Shown here: positions 24,723-32,876 of the stretch, piece after piece
How the letters are laid out: the number at the start of each line of letters is the position of its first letter
How positions within the stretch are numbered: the first letter of the stretch is position 1
NCBI GenBank assembly: GCA_027315365.1
Contig: DAHUYF010000039.1
Location: 1-44,467 of the forward strand
Origin: Rhodospirillales bacterium
Lineage (GTDB): Bacteria; Pseudomonadota; Alphaproteobacteria; ATCC43930; CGMCC-115725
DNA: 44,467 nt
Direction of reading: 5' to 3'
The notes under the pieces: model-generated
What the model saw: the letters and a program-made list of their open reading frames with translations, nothing else
What the model was told of the DNA's origin: nothing
The model's database searches: none
Program-made: the position numbers and the translations under genes

Positions 24723-25360
24723 GCGCGCGCGGCGGAGTCGATGAAATTGGAAAGGCGGGAGCGGCGCCGTGGATGGCCGCGGCGTTCGGCGCGGCACTCC
24801 TTCTGGCGGCTCTGGTCCTGGCGGTCATGGGCGCCGGAGTACACGGCACGGTAGCGGCGCTCCGGGCGACGGCCCGCCTCTCCTACCTGCTGTTCTGGCC
24901 CGCCTATGCCGGGGGAGCTCTGGCGAGACTGTTCGGGCCGCGCCTTGCTCCTGTGGCACGGCGTGCACGCGACTTCGGCATGGCCTTCGCCGCTGCGCAT
25001 CTCGTGCATCTTGGGCTTGTCGTCCGGCTCTATCGCATATCCGCCCGCCCGCCGCTCTCAGCGGAGATGTTTGTGTTCTTCGCCATCGCCGTCGTCTGCA
25101 CCTATCTCCTCGCGCTCCTTTCGCTCGCGCGCGTCGCCGAGGCCGTGGGCCGGCGCCGCTGCCGGATCCTGCGGACCGTCGGCGTCGAATACATCGCCTT
25201 TGCCTTCCTGGTCGATTTCGTCATCACCCCGTTGCGCCTCGGCGTCACGCAGCCGCTCGACTATCTGCCCTTCGCGCTCCTGGCCGCGGCGGGGCCGATG
25301 CTGCGTCTCGCGGCCTTGGTGCGATATCCTCGGCCGGACCGGTGGGCCGCCCCGCTCTGA
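24719..25360 (+). CDS. Polytopic membrane protein, about six TM segments, unassigned
   Basis: This 213-aa integral membrane protein has hydrophobic segments near residues 20-40, 48-68, 83-103, 117-138, 155-175 and 182-200. A paired-histidine helix (FAAAHLVHLGLVV) recalls heme-ligating helices of ferric-reductase-like/YedZ membrane domains, but I cannot confirm the family. The GTG start at 24719 overlaps the ACP stop by 4 nt, so expression is coupled. The tight link to an ACP suggests that it uses or transfers the carrier-bound group at the membrane; redox function is the alternative. Confidence 0.65.
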   Translation: MSARGGVDEIGKAGAAPWMAAAFGAALLLAALVLAVMGAGVHGTVAALRATARLSYLLFWPAYAGGALARLFGPRLAPVARRARDFGMAFAAAHLVHLGLVVRLYRISARPPLSAEMFVFFAIAVVCTYLLALLSLARVAEAVGRRRCRILRTVGVEYIAFAFLVDFVITPLRLGVTQPLDYLPFALLAAAGPMLRLAALVRYPRPDRWAAPL

Positions 25361-25506
25361 CGCCGCCGGCTACGAGCGCACAAGGGGGGTACTCGGCTGC
25401 GGCGGCGCGCCGGCGAACCGAACCGCGGTGTCCGTCGAGCTCCGCTTCGACTGGCTTCGGTCTTTGCCCTCCACCTGCCCATGGCGTCGGGGCCATTCTC
25501 CGAACA

Positions 25507-26970
25507 TCAAGACGCAAGCGACTTGCGGCGCACTGGATCAATCGTCATCCCCGCGGCGCTTCGCCGGCTCGCTGCCGAGCGGTGGCGTGCAGCAGGCGCG
25601 GCGACCGTGGCCGCGCTCGTCCGACCATGTCGCGCCGCCATGCCGACGCGGCTTCCCCCCACGGCGACCGCAACAAACAGCGCCCATGCGACGCTGGTCT
25701 GGTCCATGGCCGTCGCTTCGGTCACCGCATGAACGACGAAGATCAGGAAATAGCCGACCCGCCAAAGGCACTCTTCGCGCGTGCCCTGCGCCGCCCGCGA
25801 CATGATCCCGAAAAAGCTGCGCACGAGAAGCGCGACGAAAACGATTACGCCGAATAATCCCACGGCGAGCCACATTTCCAACAAGCCGTTATGCGCACTC
25901 GGCACGCGCCAGTTCAGCGCATCCCAGATGGTGCTGGCCGGACCCCAAGGGTTGCTCCAGAACGCCCCGTACCCGTAGCCGGTCCAATATCTCTGCTGGA
26001 TTGCATCCCAACTCAGATACCAGATATCGGTTCTGCCCGTGAGCGTGGCATCTCTCCCGAAGAAAACGAGTATCGGTTCGATCATCGTGCTCGCCACGAG
26101 AAAAACGACCGCGGCTACCGACAGCGCCAGGGCGAGAAGCACGTCGAATCCTCGCGGCGTGCGAAAGAAGCGGCCGACCAGCGCCAAGCACGGCACGAGC
26201 GCGAGCACGATGAATAGCGGCGTCTTTGACGTCGACAGGATGAGCAGCGCGGCCGCGGCGCCAAGCCCGAATAGATAGATCCGACGCCGCTCGGCGATAT
26301 AAAGGACGTAAATTCCAAGGCTCTCTATCAGCATCATGGCGCCGAGCTGGTTCTTGCTGGCAAACACCCCGCGCCAGGCGCCGGGATGCTCCGCGTCGTG
26401 ACAGATCCCGATCGCCGGAAAGGCCAAGGCAAGCAGCGCGCCGCCGATCATGTCGATACCGAGGGCGAGAACCATCAGTTTGACGACGGCGAGCGCGTCG
26501 AACCGCGCACCAAGATAGATCGCGAACGTGGTGGTCAACGACAGTGCCATACTCCGACGCAGCGTGTCCTCCGGGCTCACCGACCACAGAGTCGACAGCA
26601 ACGTCCAGCTCAGGAGCAGGATTAGCGGCCCGTTCCGTTTCGCGACCGTCCAGATGGCTTGCCAGTGACGGTGTGCCAACACCAACACGACGAGATAGAC
26701 CGGGTACCACGACAGGCGAAGGACTTGGTCGTCGATGCCGGCCGGCGCGGCGAGACCGCTGGCCGGCAGGCTGAGCATTGTGCCGAGGCTGTCGTCCAGG
26801 TCGGGGATCAGCGGCGCGACCGGTCCGGACATCCAGAAGAGCACGGCGACGGCGGCGATTTTTTCCGGCTCCAGGAACTTGCGCCACGTCGACGGACCGG
26901 GACGAGATGGCGTCCGGGCGTCGCCCTGCGCCGCCGCCTGCCGTGCCTCCCCTGCGCGCGTCCCCGCCAT
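25507..26970 (-). CDS. O-antigen ligase/polymerase family protein (Wzy/WaaL-like)
   Basis: This 487-aa inner-membrane protein has about 11-12 TM segments and a large periplasmic loop after LTGRTDIWYLSWDAIQQRYWTGYGYGAFW. The GRTDIW and W..P SAHNGLLEMW motifs are hallmarks of the Wzy_C/O-antigen ligase family. In a Wzx/Wzc locus it most likely polymerises undecaprenyl-linked repeat units in the periplasm, though ligase activity is possible. ATG 26970 is preceded by GAGG. The C-terminal 45 residues are Ala/Arg-rich. It is divergent from a GT4 gene, with several TTATC elements between. Confidence 0.85.
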   Translation of the reverse strand: MAGTRAGEARQAAAQGDARTPSRPGPSTWRKFLEPEKIAAVAVLFWMSGPVAPLIPDLDDSLGTMLSLPASGLAAPAGIDDQVLRLSWYPVYLVVLVLAHRHWQAIWTVAKRNGPLILLLSWTLLSTLWSVSPEDTLRRSMALSLTTTFAIYLGARFDALAVVKLMVLALGIDMIGGALLALAFPAIGICHDAEHPGAWRGVFASKNQLGAMMLIESLGIYVLYIAERRRIYLFGLGAAAALLILSTSKTPLFIVLALVPCLALVGRFFRTPRGFDVLLALALSVAAVVFLVASTMIEPILVFFGRDATLTGRTDIWYLSWDAIQQRYWTGYGYGAFWSNPWGPASTIWDALNWRVPSAHNGLLEMWLAVGLFGVIVFVALLVRSFFGIMSRAAQGTREECLWRVGYFLIFVVHAVTEATAMDQTSVAWALFVAVAVGGSRVGMAARHGRTSAATVAAPAARHRSAASRRSAAGMTIDPVRRKSLAS

Positions 26971-27039
26971 GTCCTCGTCCGGGCTCTGCCGCCACCGATC
27001 GCGGACGATAGCACGGAGCTGCTTTTGGACAACGCATTT

Positions 27040-27161
27040 ATTATCGATCTGCCCGCAACGAAAATACGTTAACGCGCCGGTTTATCCGAATCCTGCCGAC
27101 GCAACCCGCCCGCGACGCCGGCCAAAAATCTTATTTTATCTTTTCGCTCAACGTATTTTCG
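27040..27161. promoter_or_regulatory. Divergent promoter region: TTATC elements inside a 12-bp inverted repeat
   Basis: The wzy-like/GT4 intergenic region contains ATTATC (27040-27045), TTTATC (27081-27086) and TTTATC with TTTTCG following (27135-27145). Two perfect 12-bp arms, CGAAAATACGTT (27059-27070) and AACGTATTTTCG (27150-27161), are 79 bp apart and flank two of these elements. TTTTCGCTCAA (27141-27151) also occurs at 20607-20617. Paired distant half-sites could permit looping between divergent promoters. The sequences are seen; the mechanism is inferred. Confidence 0.5.
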
Positions 27162-27201
27162 ACTATGCTGCGCTCTCGCCTCGAGCGTTGCGGAGCAGCG
27201 C

Positions 27202-28299
27202 GTGATCAGAAAAAGGATCTACATCATTGCGCCGGGCGGCGCGCTCGCGCGCGGCGGCATGGGCCGCATGGTGGCTCATCTGACCGACCGGCTCGCCGCC
27301 GACCGGACGCTCGCCGTCGCGACCATCGACACCTATGGCCGCCGGGTCAACGAGGCCAGGGCGCAGTATTTCATGCCGTTTCACTTTCTCCGCGCGGTGT
27401 TGCGCCTCTTTGTCGCCTGCGCCACGCGGCGGATAGCGTTGGCGCACGTGCAGATGGCGGCCTATGGAAGCGTCTACCGCAAATCGGTAGTGATGCTGAT
27501 ATGCCGCATTTTCCGCGTGCCGGTCATCCTGCACATCCATGGCGGCGACCTCGATCGGTTCTGCGCGGAGCTGGACGCGCCGCGGCTTCGCGCGCTGCGC
27601 TGGGTCGTCGCAGCCGTGTCGGAAGTCATCGTGCTCGGCGAATACTGGCGCGAGTTCGTCGCTTCCACGCTTGCCGTCCCGCGAGAGCGCGTCACGATCG
27701 TGTACAATGCCGTCCCACGTCCTGTCCTGGCAGCGGACAAGGGCCGTCGCGAGCGCCGCGAGCTCCTGTTTCTCGGCATGGTCTGGAAGGAAAAGGGCAT
27801 CGATGAGCTGCTGACCGCCCTCTCCCTGCCGGTCATGGCCGGCGCGGCCTGGCATCTGACCATCGCCGGAATCGGCCACATCCCGCATTACCAGGAGCGC
27901 GCGCGGCAGCTTCGGATCGCCGACCGCGTCGCCTTCGTCGGCTGGACGGACGCAAATGAGACGCAGCGCTTGCTGGAACGCGCGGACATCCTTGTCCTAC
28001 CCTCCCACTTTGAATGCTTTCCGATGGCCGTCGTCGAGGCCATGGCCCATGGCCTCGCCATCGTCGTGACCCCGGTGGGCGCGGTGCAGGAGGCGATTAC
28101 CGACGAGGAGACCGGACTGCTCGTTCCCGTCGGCGACAGCGATGGGCTGGGGCGCGCCATAAGACGCCTGATCGACGATGCCTTGCTGCGCCACCGGCTC
28201 GGTGCGCACGCGCGAGCGCGCTTCTGCCAGGCGTTCGACCTGGACATCTTCGAGCGCCGCATACGCCAAATCTATCGCAAGCACATGATCGCGGGCTGA
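27202..28299 (+). CDS. GT4-family glycosyltransferase
   Basis: This 365-aa GT-B glycosyltransferase acts on the cytoplasmic side, adding a sugar to the lipid-linked repeat unit. IIAPGGALARGGMGRMV is the N-terminal Gly-rich loop, HIHGGDLDRF the acceptor-side strand, and VYNAVPRP and LFLGMVWKEKGIDELL begin the donor domain. The E-x7-E donor motif is seen in PSHFECFPMAVVEAMAHGLAIVVTPVG. Start is GTG 27202 (MIRKRIYIIAPGG). Donor sugar is unknown. A small secreted protein follows 33 bp downstream. Confidence 0.88.
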   Translation: MIRKRIYIIAPGGALARGGMGRMVAHLTDRLAADRTLAVATIDTYGRRVNEARAQYFMPFHFLRAVLRLFVACATRRIALAHVQMAAYGSVYRKSVVMLICRIFRVPVILHIHGGDLDRFCAELDAPRLRALRWVVAAVSEVIVLGEYWREFVASTLAVPRERVTIVYNAVPRPVLAADKGRRERRELLFLGMVWKEKGIDELLTALSLPVMAGAAWHLTIAGIGHIPHYQERARQLRIADRVAFVGWTDANETQRLLERADILVLPSHFECFPMAVVEAMAHGLAIVVTPVGAVQEAITDEETGLLVPVGDSDGLGRAIRRLIDDALLRHRLGAHARARFCQAFDLDIFERRIRQIYRKHMIAG

Positions 28300-28332
28300 G
28301 TCCCGCACCGATCAAATCGATGGAGGAAAGCC

Positions 28333-28611
28333 TTGCTTGCTCGCGCTCGGCTTATTGTCGCTTCCGGCGTGCTTGGCGTCGCCGCCGGGGCGGGACTGCT
28401 GACGATCGCCATGGGTGCCGCCGAGGCGCCGCCGGTGTTGCGTCCTCAGATCGTGAGTTCGTCGACCAGTCTTCAGTCGTTTCTGTGGGTCTACGACGAC
28501 GTCGAACGCACCATCACCTTCTGCTTTACCGCCGCGTCGCCGGCCACCGGCCCGCAATACGATTTCACGTGCAGGAAACATGCGATAAGCGACGCGACCG
28601 CGGCGAACTGA
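28333..28611 (+). CDS. Small exported hypothetical protein (92 aa)
   Basis: This short protein has an N-terminal hydrophobic signal (LIVASGVLGVAAGAGLLTIAMG, about residues 7-28) followed by a mature part with SFLWVYDDVERTITFCFTA and one more Cys near the end (FTCRK), so a disulfide is possible. It starts at TTG 28333, which has a near-perfect GGAGGAAAG 3-11 nt upstream; that strong ribosome binding site is the main reason to believe it. It sits 33 bp after the GT4 gene. Function is unknown; a periplasmic accessory of the polysaccharide system is a guess. A LWVYDD-like core recurs in small EPS-locus proteins as far as I recall, but I cannot confirm this. Confidence 0.6.
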   Translation: MLARARLIVASGVLGVAAGAGLLTIAMGAAEAPPVLRPQIVSSSTSLQSFLWVYDDVERTITFCFTAASPATGPQYDFTCRKHAISDATAAN

Positions 28612-28693
28612 ATCCTGCCGTGCCGCCGGTTTGCGTGCGCGCGTTCGCGACGCCGCTTCGCGGCTCAGCGGCCGGCGTCGGCTGCCCCTTGTC

Positions 28694-28725
28694 GTTTTTC
28701 TTATCTAATTCGTAAAAGAAAATAT
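28694..28725. promoter_or_regulatory. TTATCT element upstream of the PhyH-like gene
   Basis: GTTTTTCTTATCTAATTCGT with TAAAAGAAAAT continuing lies in the 242-bp gap before the PhyH-like gene. CTTATC is at 28700-28705. The tract is an imperfect inverted repeat (TTTTTCTTA against TAAAAGAAAA). This position suggests a separate promoter for the dioxygenase gene. Regulatory role is inferred. Confidence 0.45.
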
Positions 28726-28853
28726 GTTGCCGCCTGGCAAACGACCGGCATAGCATAGCGTTCGGCACCGGCCTGCGTCCGGCGCGCGCCGCGGCAGGGG
28801 CCGGGGTCGCGGATTACCCGATGCGACCCGGCCGCTGCCGCGCGGAGGCTGCC

Positions 28854-29756
28854 ATGAGTGCACTGCACGATCCGCATCCGGCCCCTCGCCACCTCGCGAA
28901 GGCGGCCTTCTCGCTGCGGCCGACGCGGGTGGCAAGTCGGCTCGCGCGCGGTGAAATCTGGTACGCGATCGGCCGCTTTGCGCGCATCCGGCGTGCCTAC
29001 AGCGGCATGAGGGCGCTCTTGGAGCGCGTCGACAGGCGCCGGGTCCGGAACCATTATCAGGGGTCGCTGTTTCCTGCGTTCGAGGTCGCGGATGCGGTGG
29101 CGACGCTTCGCAGCGAAGGCGTGGTTTGCGGTCTTCGCCTGCCCGCGGAGACCCTGGCGGAGATAACCGCCTTCGCGGAGCGGCAGCCATTCGTGCCGCT
29201 CCAGGGAGGCCCCCCTGTGGCCAAGCACGACGTATGCGGCGGCCTGCTCCCGTCGGGCCAGCCGGCGGTGGTCGGGCGGGTCGTCGATCCCGAGGCTTGC
29301 GCCGCCGTCCATCGCGTCGTTTACGATCCGGCGCTCCTCGCTTTGGCGCGATCTTATCTCGGCTATCGGCCGGCGATCACCCGCACTCAGCTGCATTGGA
29401 GCTTCGTCAGTGACGCCGCGCCGGACTATCGGCGGGAGCTGGGGCAAACCATCGATTATCACTTCGACGTCGCATGGTTCAATTTCCTCTATGTGTTCTT
29501 CTATCTGACGGACGTCGACAGCCGATCCGGCGCGCACGCCATCATTTGCCGTTCCCACAGACGGAAGCCGCTGTCGATGCTGTGGCACTCGGCGCGGCAG
29601 TCGGATGAGGCAGTTTTGCGGCGCTATGGCGCCGCCAGCGAACTGACGATCGAGGGCCCGGCCGGCTCCGGCTTCGCCGAGGATACGTCATGCTTCCACA
29701 AGGCACTGGTGCCGGTAACGCGCGAGCGATTGGCGCTGTTCATTCACTACACCTGA
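28854..29756 (+). CDS. PhyH-like Fe(II)/2-oxoglutarate dioxygenase family protein
   Basis: This 300-aa protein shows the double-stranded beta-helix metal triad of phytanoyl-CoA dioxygenase relatives: His203 and Asp205 in IDYHFDVAWFNFLYVFFYLTD, and distal His282 in AEDTSCFHKALVPV, with Arg290/292 placed to bind 2-oxoglutarate. Related proteins hydroxylate small molecules, lipids or sugars. ATG 28854 has GGAGG 5 nt upstream; an upstream ATG at 28821 lacks one. The 3' end overlaps the convergent glycosyltransferase by 17 nt. A role in modifying a repeat-unit sugar or its acyl/aminoacyl group is inferred from location. Confidence 0.78.
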   Translation: MSALHDPHPAPRHLAKAAFSLRPTRVASRLARGEIWYAIGRFARIRRAYSGMRALLERVDRRRVRNHYQGSLFPAFEVADAVATLRSEGVVCGLRLPAETLAEITAFAERQPFVPLQGGPPVAKHDVCGGLLPSGQPAVVGRVVDPEACAAVHRVVYDPALLALARSYLGYRPAITRTQLHWSFVSDAAPDYRRELGQTIDYHFDVAWFNFLYVFFYLTDVDSRSGAHAIICRSHRRKPLSMLWHSARQSDEAVLRRYGAASELTIEGPAGSGFAEDTSCFHKALVPVTRERLALFIHYT

Positions 29757-31116
29757 CGCGACGCCCGTCGATCCACCCGTAGCGTTGCAGCAACTCTTCG
29801 AAGGCCGGTCGGAACGGGATGGCCGAGGCCGCCGTGTCGGTCGGTCGTGCGCGGTCGCCGTGCAGACCGTCATCGGTTTCGCCGGCGTCGCATAGTGCCA
29901 GCACCTTGCTCGCGAAATCCCCGGCCTCGTCGGCGATGAAGAGGCGCGGATGCGCGCTCCAGTCGTCGAGCCCGCGCGCGCCGACGCCAGTGGAGACGAC
30001 GGTCTTTCCCCGGTCGAGGGCGTCCAGCGTCTTTATGCTCACGCCCGTGCCTGACAGGAGCGGCACGACGATCACCCGTACGCGGTCGTAGAACGACCGG
30101 GCGTCGGGCAGGTATCCGCAGACCTCCACTCCCGGCCATCGACCGCCGATATGGGCCAGCGGCTTGGCGATATGCCCGGCGACCAGGACCTTGAAATGCG
30201 GACGGACCCGCCGGATGAGCGGCAGGACCTCCGTGCAGAAAAACAGAATTCCCTCAAGATTGAAGGGATAGTCACCGCCGATGAAGCCGGCATCGAACGG
30301 CGGAGCTGCGCCGGCGCCGGTACCGTCGGGCGGGTGGGCCGGAACGGAGGCCTGCCGCGGCGGCCAGCCAAGATGTACGCACGGCACGATCCGCGCAAGA
30401 CCCGCCTGATAGAGGGCGTGCTCGCCCGGCGAGCTCGACAGCAGGCAGTCGAAGAGCGCGCACAGGCGTGCCTCTTGCGCGCGCGCGCGCCGTGGCGCCA
30501 TGCGCGACAATAATTGACGCAGCCGCATGTCGCGGAAGCGCTCGTACTGCCTGAGATCGGGAAACCGCCTGAAGAGCCCGCTCAGAGCGTCGCGCTCCTG
30601 GCGCTCGCGGGCGACAAAATCATCGTGGATATCGAGAAAGAAACTCGCATCCGGCCGGCGGAGATTGCCCTCGCCGAAGAGCGGCACGGAGGCGAGCTTG
30701 CTCACCAGGAACAGGCGGAGGTCGTGGTGGCGGATGAAATCGGCGACGGTACGATGGACGGCGCCACGGCCGAGCTCCTCGATCCATCGCGGCGCAAAGA
30801 CGGTTCCGGTAGCGAACCTGGATGCCGCGCGCAGGACCTTCCACGCGCGGCTGCGCGGCGCGCCCGGCAGTATCAGATGGGCCTGGCAGCGTTCGGCCAG
30901 ATACCGCTGCGCCTCGCTGACATCGCCGCCGTAGGAGGTGAAGAGGATGGCATAGAGCGCGTAGTCATCGGCGAGAAAATCGATCCAGTTCTTGTACACG
31001 AAGGTCGATCCGTCGAAGACCGGCGGCGAAAACTGGTCGGCGACGAAGGCGATCTTGAGCTTGCCCCGCTGCGGGAGCCGGCACACCGCGCCGGCGATGC
31101 CGGTCCCGTCGCTCAT
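29740..31116 (-). CDS. Glycosyltransferase, GT4-like
   Basis: This is a 458-aa GT-B fold protein. KIAFVADQFSPPVFDGSTFVYKNWIDFLA starts the N-terminal domain, and FLDIHDDFVARERQERDALS is similar to sugar-PH/GT4 relatives. The C-terminal donor domain has DAGFIGGDYPFNLEGILFFC, KVLVAGHIAKPL and VPLLSGTGVSIKTLDALDRGKTVVSTGVGARGL. The frame is open far upstream (to 32208), but that part is the shadow of the preceding gene. ATG 31116 overlaps that gene's stop by 4 nt, which settles the start. It is last in the wzc-wzx-fusion-GT unit. Donor and acceptor are unknown. Confidence 0.85.
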   Translation of the reverse strand: MSDGTGIAGAVCRLPQRGKLKIAFVADQFSPPVFDGSTFVYKNWIDFLADDYALYAILFTSYGGDVSEAQRYLAERCQAHLILPGAPRSRAWKVLRAASRFATGTVFAPRWIEELGRGAVHRTVADFIRHHDLRLFLVSKLASVPLFGEGNLRRPDASFFLDIHDDFVARERQERDALSGLFRRFPDLRQYERFRDMRLRQLLSRMAPRRARAQEARLCALFDCLLSSSPGEHALYQAGLARIVPCVHLGWPPRQASVPAHPPDGTGAGAAPPFDAGFIGGDYPFNLEGILFFCTEVLPLIRRVRPHFKVLVAGHIAKPLAHIGGRWPGVEVCGYLPDARSFYDRVRVIVVPLLSGTGVSIKTLDALDRGKTVVSTGVGARGLDDWSAHPRLFIADEAGDFASKVLALCDAGETDDGLHGDRARPTDTAASAIPFRPAFEELLQRYGWIDGRRVRCSE

Positions 31117-32876
31117 TCTCGGCACATGCCGCCCGGCATCGGCGACGTGGCTTTCCGCCCGACGGCTGCCGATTTGGACGCCACGGCACGTTTCGCCCTC
31201 AAATAAGGAGCGCGGATATCGAAGACGAATCGCTTGCCGTCGATGATCGTCCTGCTGCCGAAGGGGCATACCGTGTGCAGTCCCGCGCCGTAGCCGCTCC
31301 CGGCCGCCGGGGCGATGCGCCCGGCCGGCGCCTCCGCGAAGTCGGTCGGGGTCAGCGCGATGACGCGGTTGATGACGATCGCCCCGCCGTAGGTCCGCGA
31401 GCAGTCCTGTGCCGGCCGGTAAAGCGTGCCGCCGATGAGGAAAGGCCGGCCCGCCGGCCGGCTCGACGATACGTCGCATTTCAGCGGGTTGAGGCGATGC
31501 GGTTGCCACGGTCCACGAAGCGCGGCGGCATGCCAGGCATAAAGCTTGTGCTCGCCCCCGTCCTCGCCGCTGGTGCAGAAGAGCCACCAGCGGCCGCCGT
31601 GAAAGAAAATCGAGCTGTCGAGAGCCGGGAAGTCGTCGATCAAGGTTCCGGCATGCTGCCAACGGTCGGGGAAGCGAACCGCCCGATACAGGTCGACACG
31701 GCGGTCGGCGGCGCTTTCGGGGACACAGAAGGTCGTCCCTTCCAACTCGAACAGGAACGGATAGGAACGGTGCGTCCCCTGATCGAAAAGCGCGATTCTC
31801 CGCGGCGAGCGGTCCGCGCCGGTGAGCGGGATGGCAGAAATCCAGCCGAGGCCGGTGCGATGGCTGTACTCCTCGAAGAGAATCGATCCCGGCTGTTCCG
31901 GCAGGGCGAAGGGATCCGCGTGGTAGTGCAGCGGCCGGGGTGCGCCCAGCCAACGCACGGCAGCGGGCTGTCCATCGGCGACGACCCGCTCGATCGCTGC
32001 ATCGACGATGCCGATGTTCCAGTACTCCAAAAGAAAATGTCGCCTGAATGCGGCCAGCAGCAGCGTGACCACCCGGCGTGCGAGAAAGCGCAGGACGGCG
32101 ACATTGCCCGGTATGACGCTTTGCGCCGGCGGCGGCGCCGGGACCGGCGGCCTGGCGCGCCCCTCCTCCAGCTCGAGCAAGAGCTGCCGGCAGGCGCGCA
32201 CGCACCAATCGGCGCTACCGAAGAGCGCGGCATCGAGACTGCTCGCACAACTCGCTCCGGCGCGGAAGGAGCCGCGATGCAGCGTCCCGGGCTGGGCCGC
32301 GGCGGCGAACCGAAGCAGCGCACGATGCAGCTCGGATCGCCCTCGCCGGTAGCTCCAGAAGGCGGCCAGGAGGCCGTGGCGATCCTCGGGATGCCCGTGA
32401 TAGGCCCAGATGCCGAACCGGCTCGCGCTCAAGATCTCGCCGGCAAGCCGAGGAAACGCGAACTGAAGAATGAAGTCCAGCCGGTGACGGCGCAATTCCG
32501 CCACCTCCTCGGCCGGAAAGTCCCCTGCGCGCTCGCGGCGCTGACGGACGTTGCTGCGTATGGCCGGCAAATGGCCGAGTTCGGCGGCCAAGTCGACCGG
32601 TCGCAGCGCCTTGAGCCGCGACAGGCCCCAGCAGCGCCGGTAGAGCCGGTAGAGAAGCGTGCGGAAAACCCGCGCCTCGCGCGCCCGATCGTCGTGCTCG
32701 CCATCCTCGACGATCAGCAGCGCCGGCTCGGCCAATCCGGACGCCAGGAGACCGCGAACCGCAGCGGCTTGCCAGGCGGGGAAGGCGGACCCGCGGCACA
32801 TGATGCCGAACCGCAGCTTCGGCGGCCGCTCCGGCGCCGGATATGCCTCCGCGATCTCGGCAGCGGACGTCGTCAT
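31113..32876 (-). CDS. Fusion: formyltransferase-like domain + GIPC-transferase-type beta-propeller domain
   Basis: This 587-aa protein has two parts. Residues 1-220 resemble the formyltransferase fold: LRFGIMCRG start, RRHRLDFILQFAFPRLAGEIL, then FGIWAYHGHPEDRHGLLAAFWSY where the family has N-[IV]H-x-S-x-L-P. The catalytic Asn-His-Asp set looks incomplete, since His is present but the Asn is not. Residues 300-587 match the five-bladed propeller called the GINT1/GIPC transferase N-terminal domain: YHADPFAL, FEEYS, ALDSSIFFHGGRWWLF, SRPAGRPF and RPAQDCSRTYGG. Such proteins occur in EPS loci without assigned reactions. It is 4-nt coupled to wzx and to the next glycosyltransferase. A sugar N-acyl/formyl role is possible. 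Confidence 0.7.
   Translation of the reverse strand: MTTSAAEIAEAYPAPERPPKLRFGIMCRGSAFPAWQAAAVRGLLASGLAEPALLIVEDGEHDDRAREARVFRTLLYRLYRRCWGLSRLKALRPVDLAAELGHLPAIRSNVRQRRERAGDFPAEEVAELRRHRLDFILQFAFPRLAGEILSASRFGIWAYHGHPEDRHGLLAAFWSYRRGRSELHRALLRFAAAAQPGTLHRGSFRAGASCASSLDAALFGSADWCVRACRQLLLELEEGRARPPVPAPPPAQSVIPGNVAVLRFLARRVVTLLLAAFRRHFLLEYWNIGIVDAAIERVVADGQPAAVRWLGAPRPLHYHADPFALPEQPGSILFEEYSHRTGLGWISAIPLTGADRSPRRIALFDQGTHRSYPFLFELEGTTFCVPESAADRRVDLYRAVRFPDRWQHAGTLIDDFPALDSSIFFHGGRWWLFCTSGEDGGEHKLYAWHAAALRGPWQPHRLNPLKCDVSSSRPAGRPFLIGGTLYRPAQDCSRTYGGAIVINRVIALTPTDFAEAPAGRIAPAAGSGYGAGLHTVCPFGSRTIIDGKRFVFDIRAPYLRAKRAVASKSAAVGRKATSPMPGGMCRE

Noticed and set aside
29740-29756. Overlap of the PhyH-like and glycosyltransferase 3' ends as a sign of frameshift
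   Set aside because: Both products have complete family-like C-termini; a 17-nt convergent overlap is ordinary in dense genomes.
31117-32208. N-terminal extension of the glycosyltransferase ending at 29740
   Set aside because: The open frame continues upstream but is the frame-shifted shadow of the formyltransferase/propeller gene; ATG 31116 overlaps its stop by 4 nt.
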